Below, piece by piece: positions 6,319 through 7,274 of a stretch of 7,274 nucleotides of DNA. Position numbers and translations under genes: made by a program. This DNA comes from JALYUA01 sp038229875 (lineage in GTDB: Bacteria > Acidobacteriota > Thermoanaerobaculia > UBA5066 > Gp7-AA6), in NCBI GenBank assembly GCA_038229875.1, contig JBBROA010000166.1, forward strand, positions 1 to 7,274, given 5' to 3'. How positions within the stretch are numbered: the stretch's first letter is position 1; every line of letters starts with the position of its first letter. Under the pieces are notes generated by a model. That model saw nothing but the letters and a program-made list of their open reading frames with translations. It did no database searches and was not told the DNA's origin.

Positions 6319-7274
<956 letters not shown>

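Overview
This is a high-GC bacterial chromosome window of ordinary housekeeping character. It holds the start of the translation-machinery 'str' operon (rpsL-rpsG-fusA-tuf), preceded by three unrelated accessory genes. I see no mobile element, CRISPR array, tRNA or rRNA, and no undescribed defence or biosynthetic system. The truncated first gene ends in a TolB-like/TPR architecture that is very common in Acidobacteriota, which makes an acidobacterial source my best guess. That assignment rests on family resemblance and GC-rich codon use, not on a phylogeny.

Layout: (1) 2-1060, plus strand: C-terminal 352 residues of a tetratricopeptide-repeat protein whose N-terminus lies outside the window. 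(2) 1061-1220: spacer with a weak terminator-like hairpin, a -10-like hexamer and an 11-bp inverted repeat. (3) 1221-1763, plus: a probably exported SnoaL-like (ester cyclase/NTF2-fold) protein. (4) 1764-1899: short convergent spacer with no clear terminator. (5) 1900-2808, minus: an atypical short-chain dehydrogenase/NmrA-like NAD(P)-binding protein. (6) 2809-3132: divergent region with a strong sigma70-type promoter (TTGACA-17-TACGAT) reading into the str operon and a roughly 124-nt leader. (7) 3133-7274, plus: rpsL (S12), rpsG (S7), fusA (EF-G) and the first 318 codons of tuf (EF-Tu), cut by the window end.

The four operon genes work together. S12 and S7 are small-subunit ribosomal proteins, S12 at the decoding centre and S7 in the 30S head. 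EF-Tu delivers aminoacyl-tRNA, and EF-G translocates the ribosome. All are intact in the visible part, with canonical G motifs in both GTPases. The rpsL lysines at which streptomycin-resistance changes occur are wild type.

The most interesting signals are compositional and intergenic. The tuf gene uses a very different synonymous-codon set from fusA next door (no CTC leucine codons, many TTG, almost only GTG for Val in its first two thirds). Two operon spacers contain short direct repeats: a 20-bp-period A-rich repeat between rpsL and rpsG, and a 14-bp-period repeat overlapping an inverted repeat between fusA and tuf. The fusA-tuf spacer also holds a 23-codon ORF with a possible ribosome-binding site.
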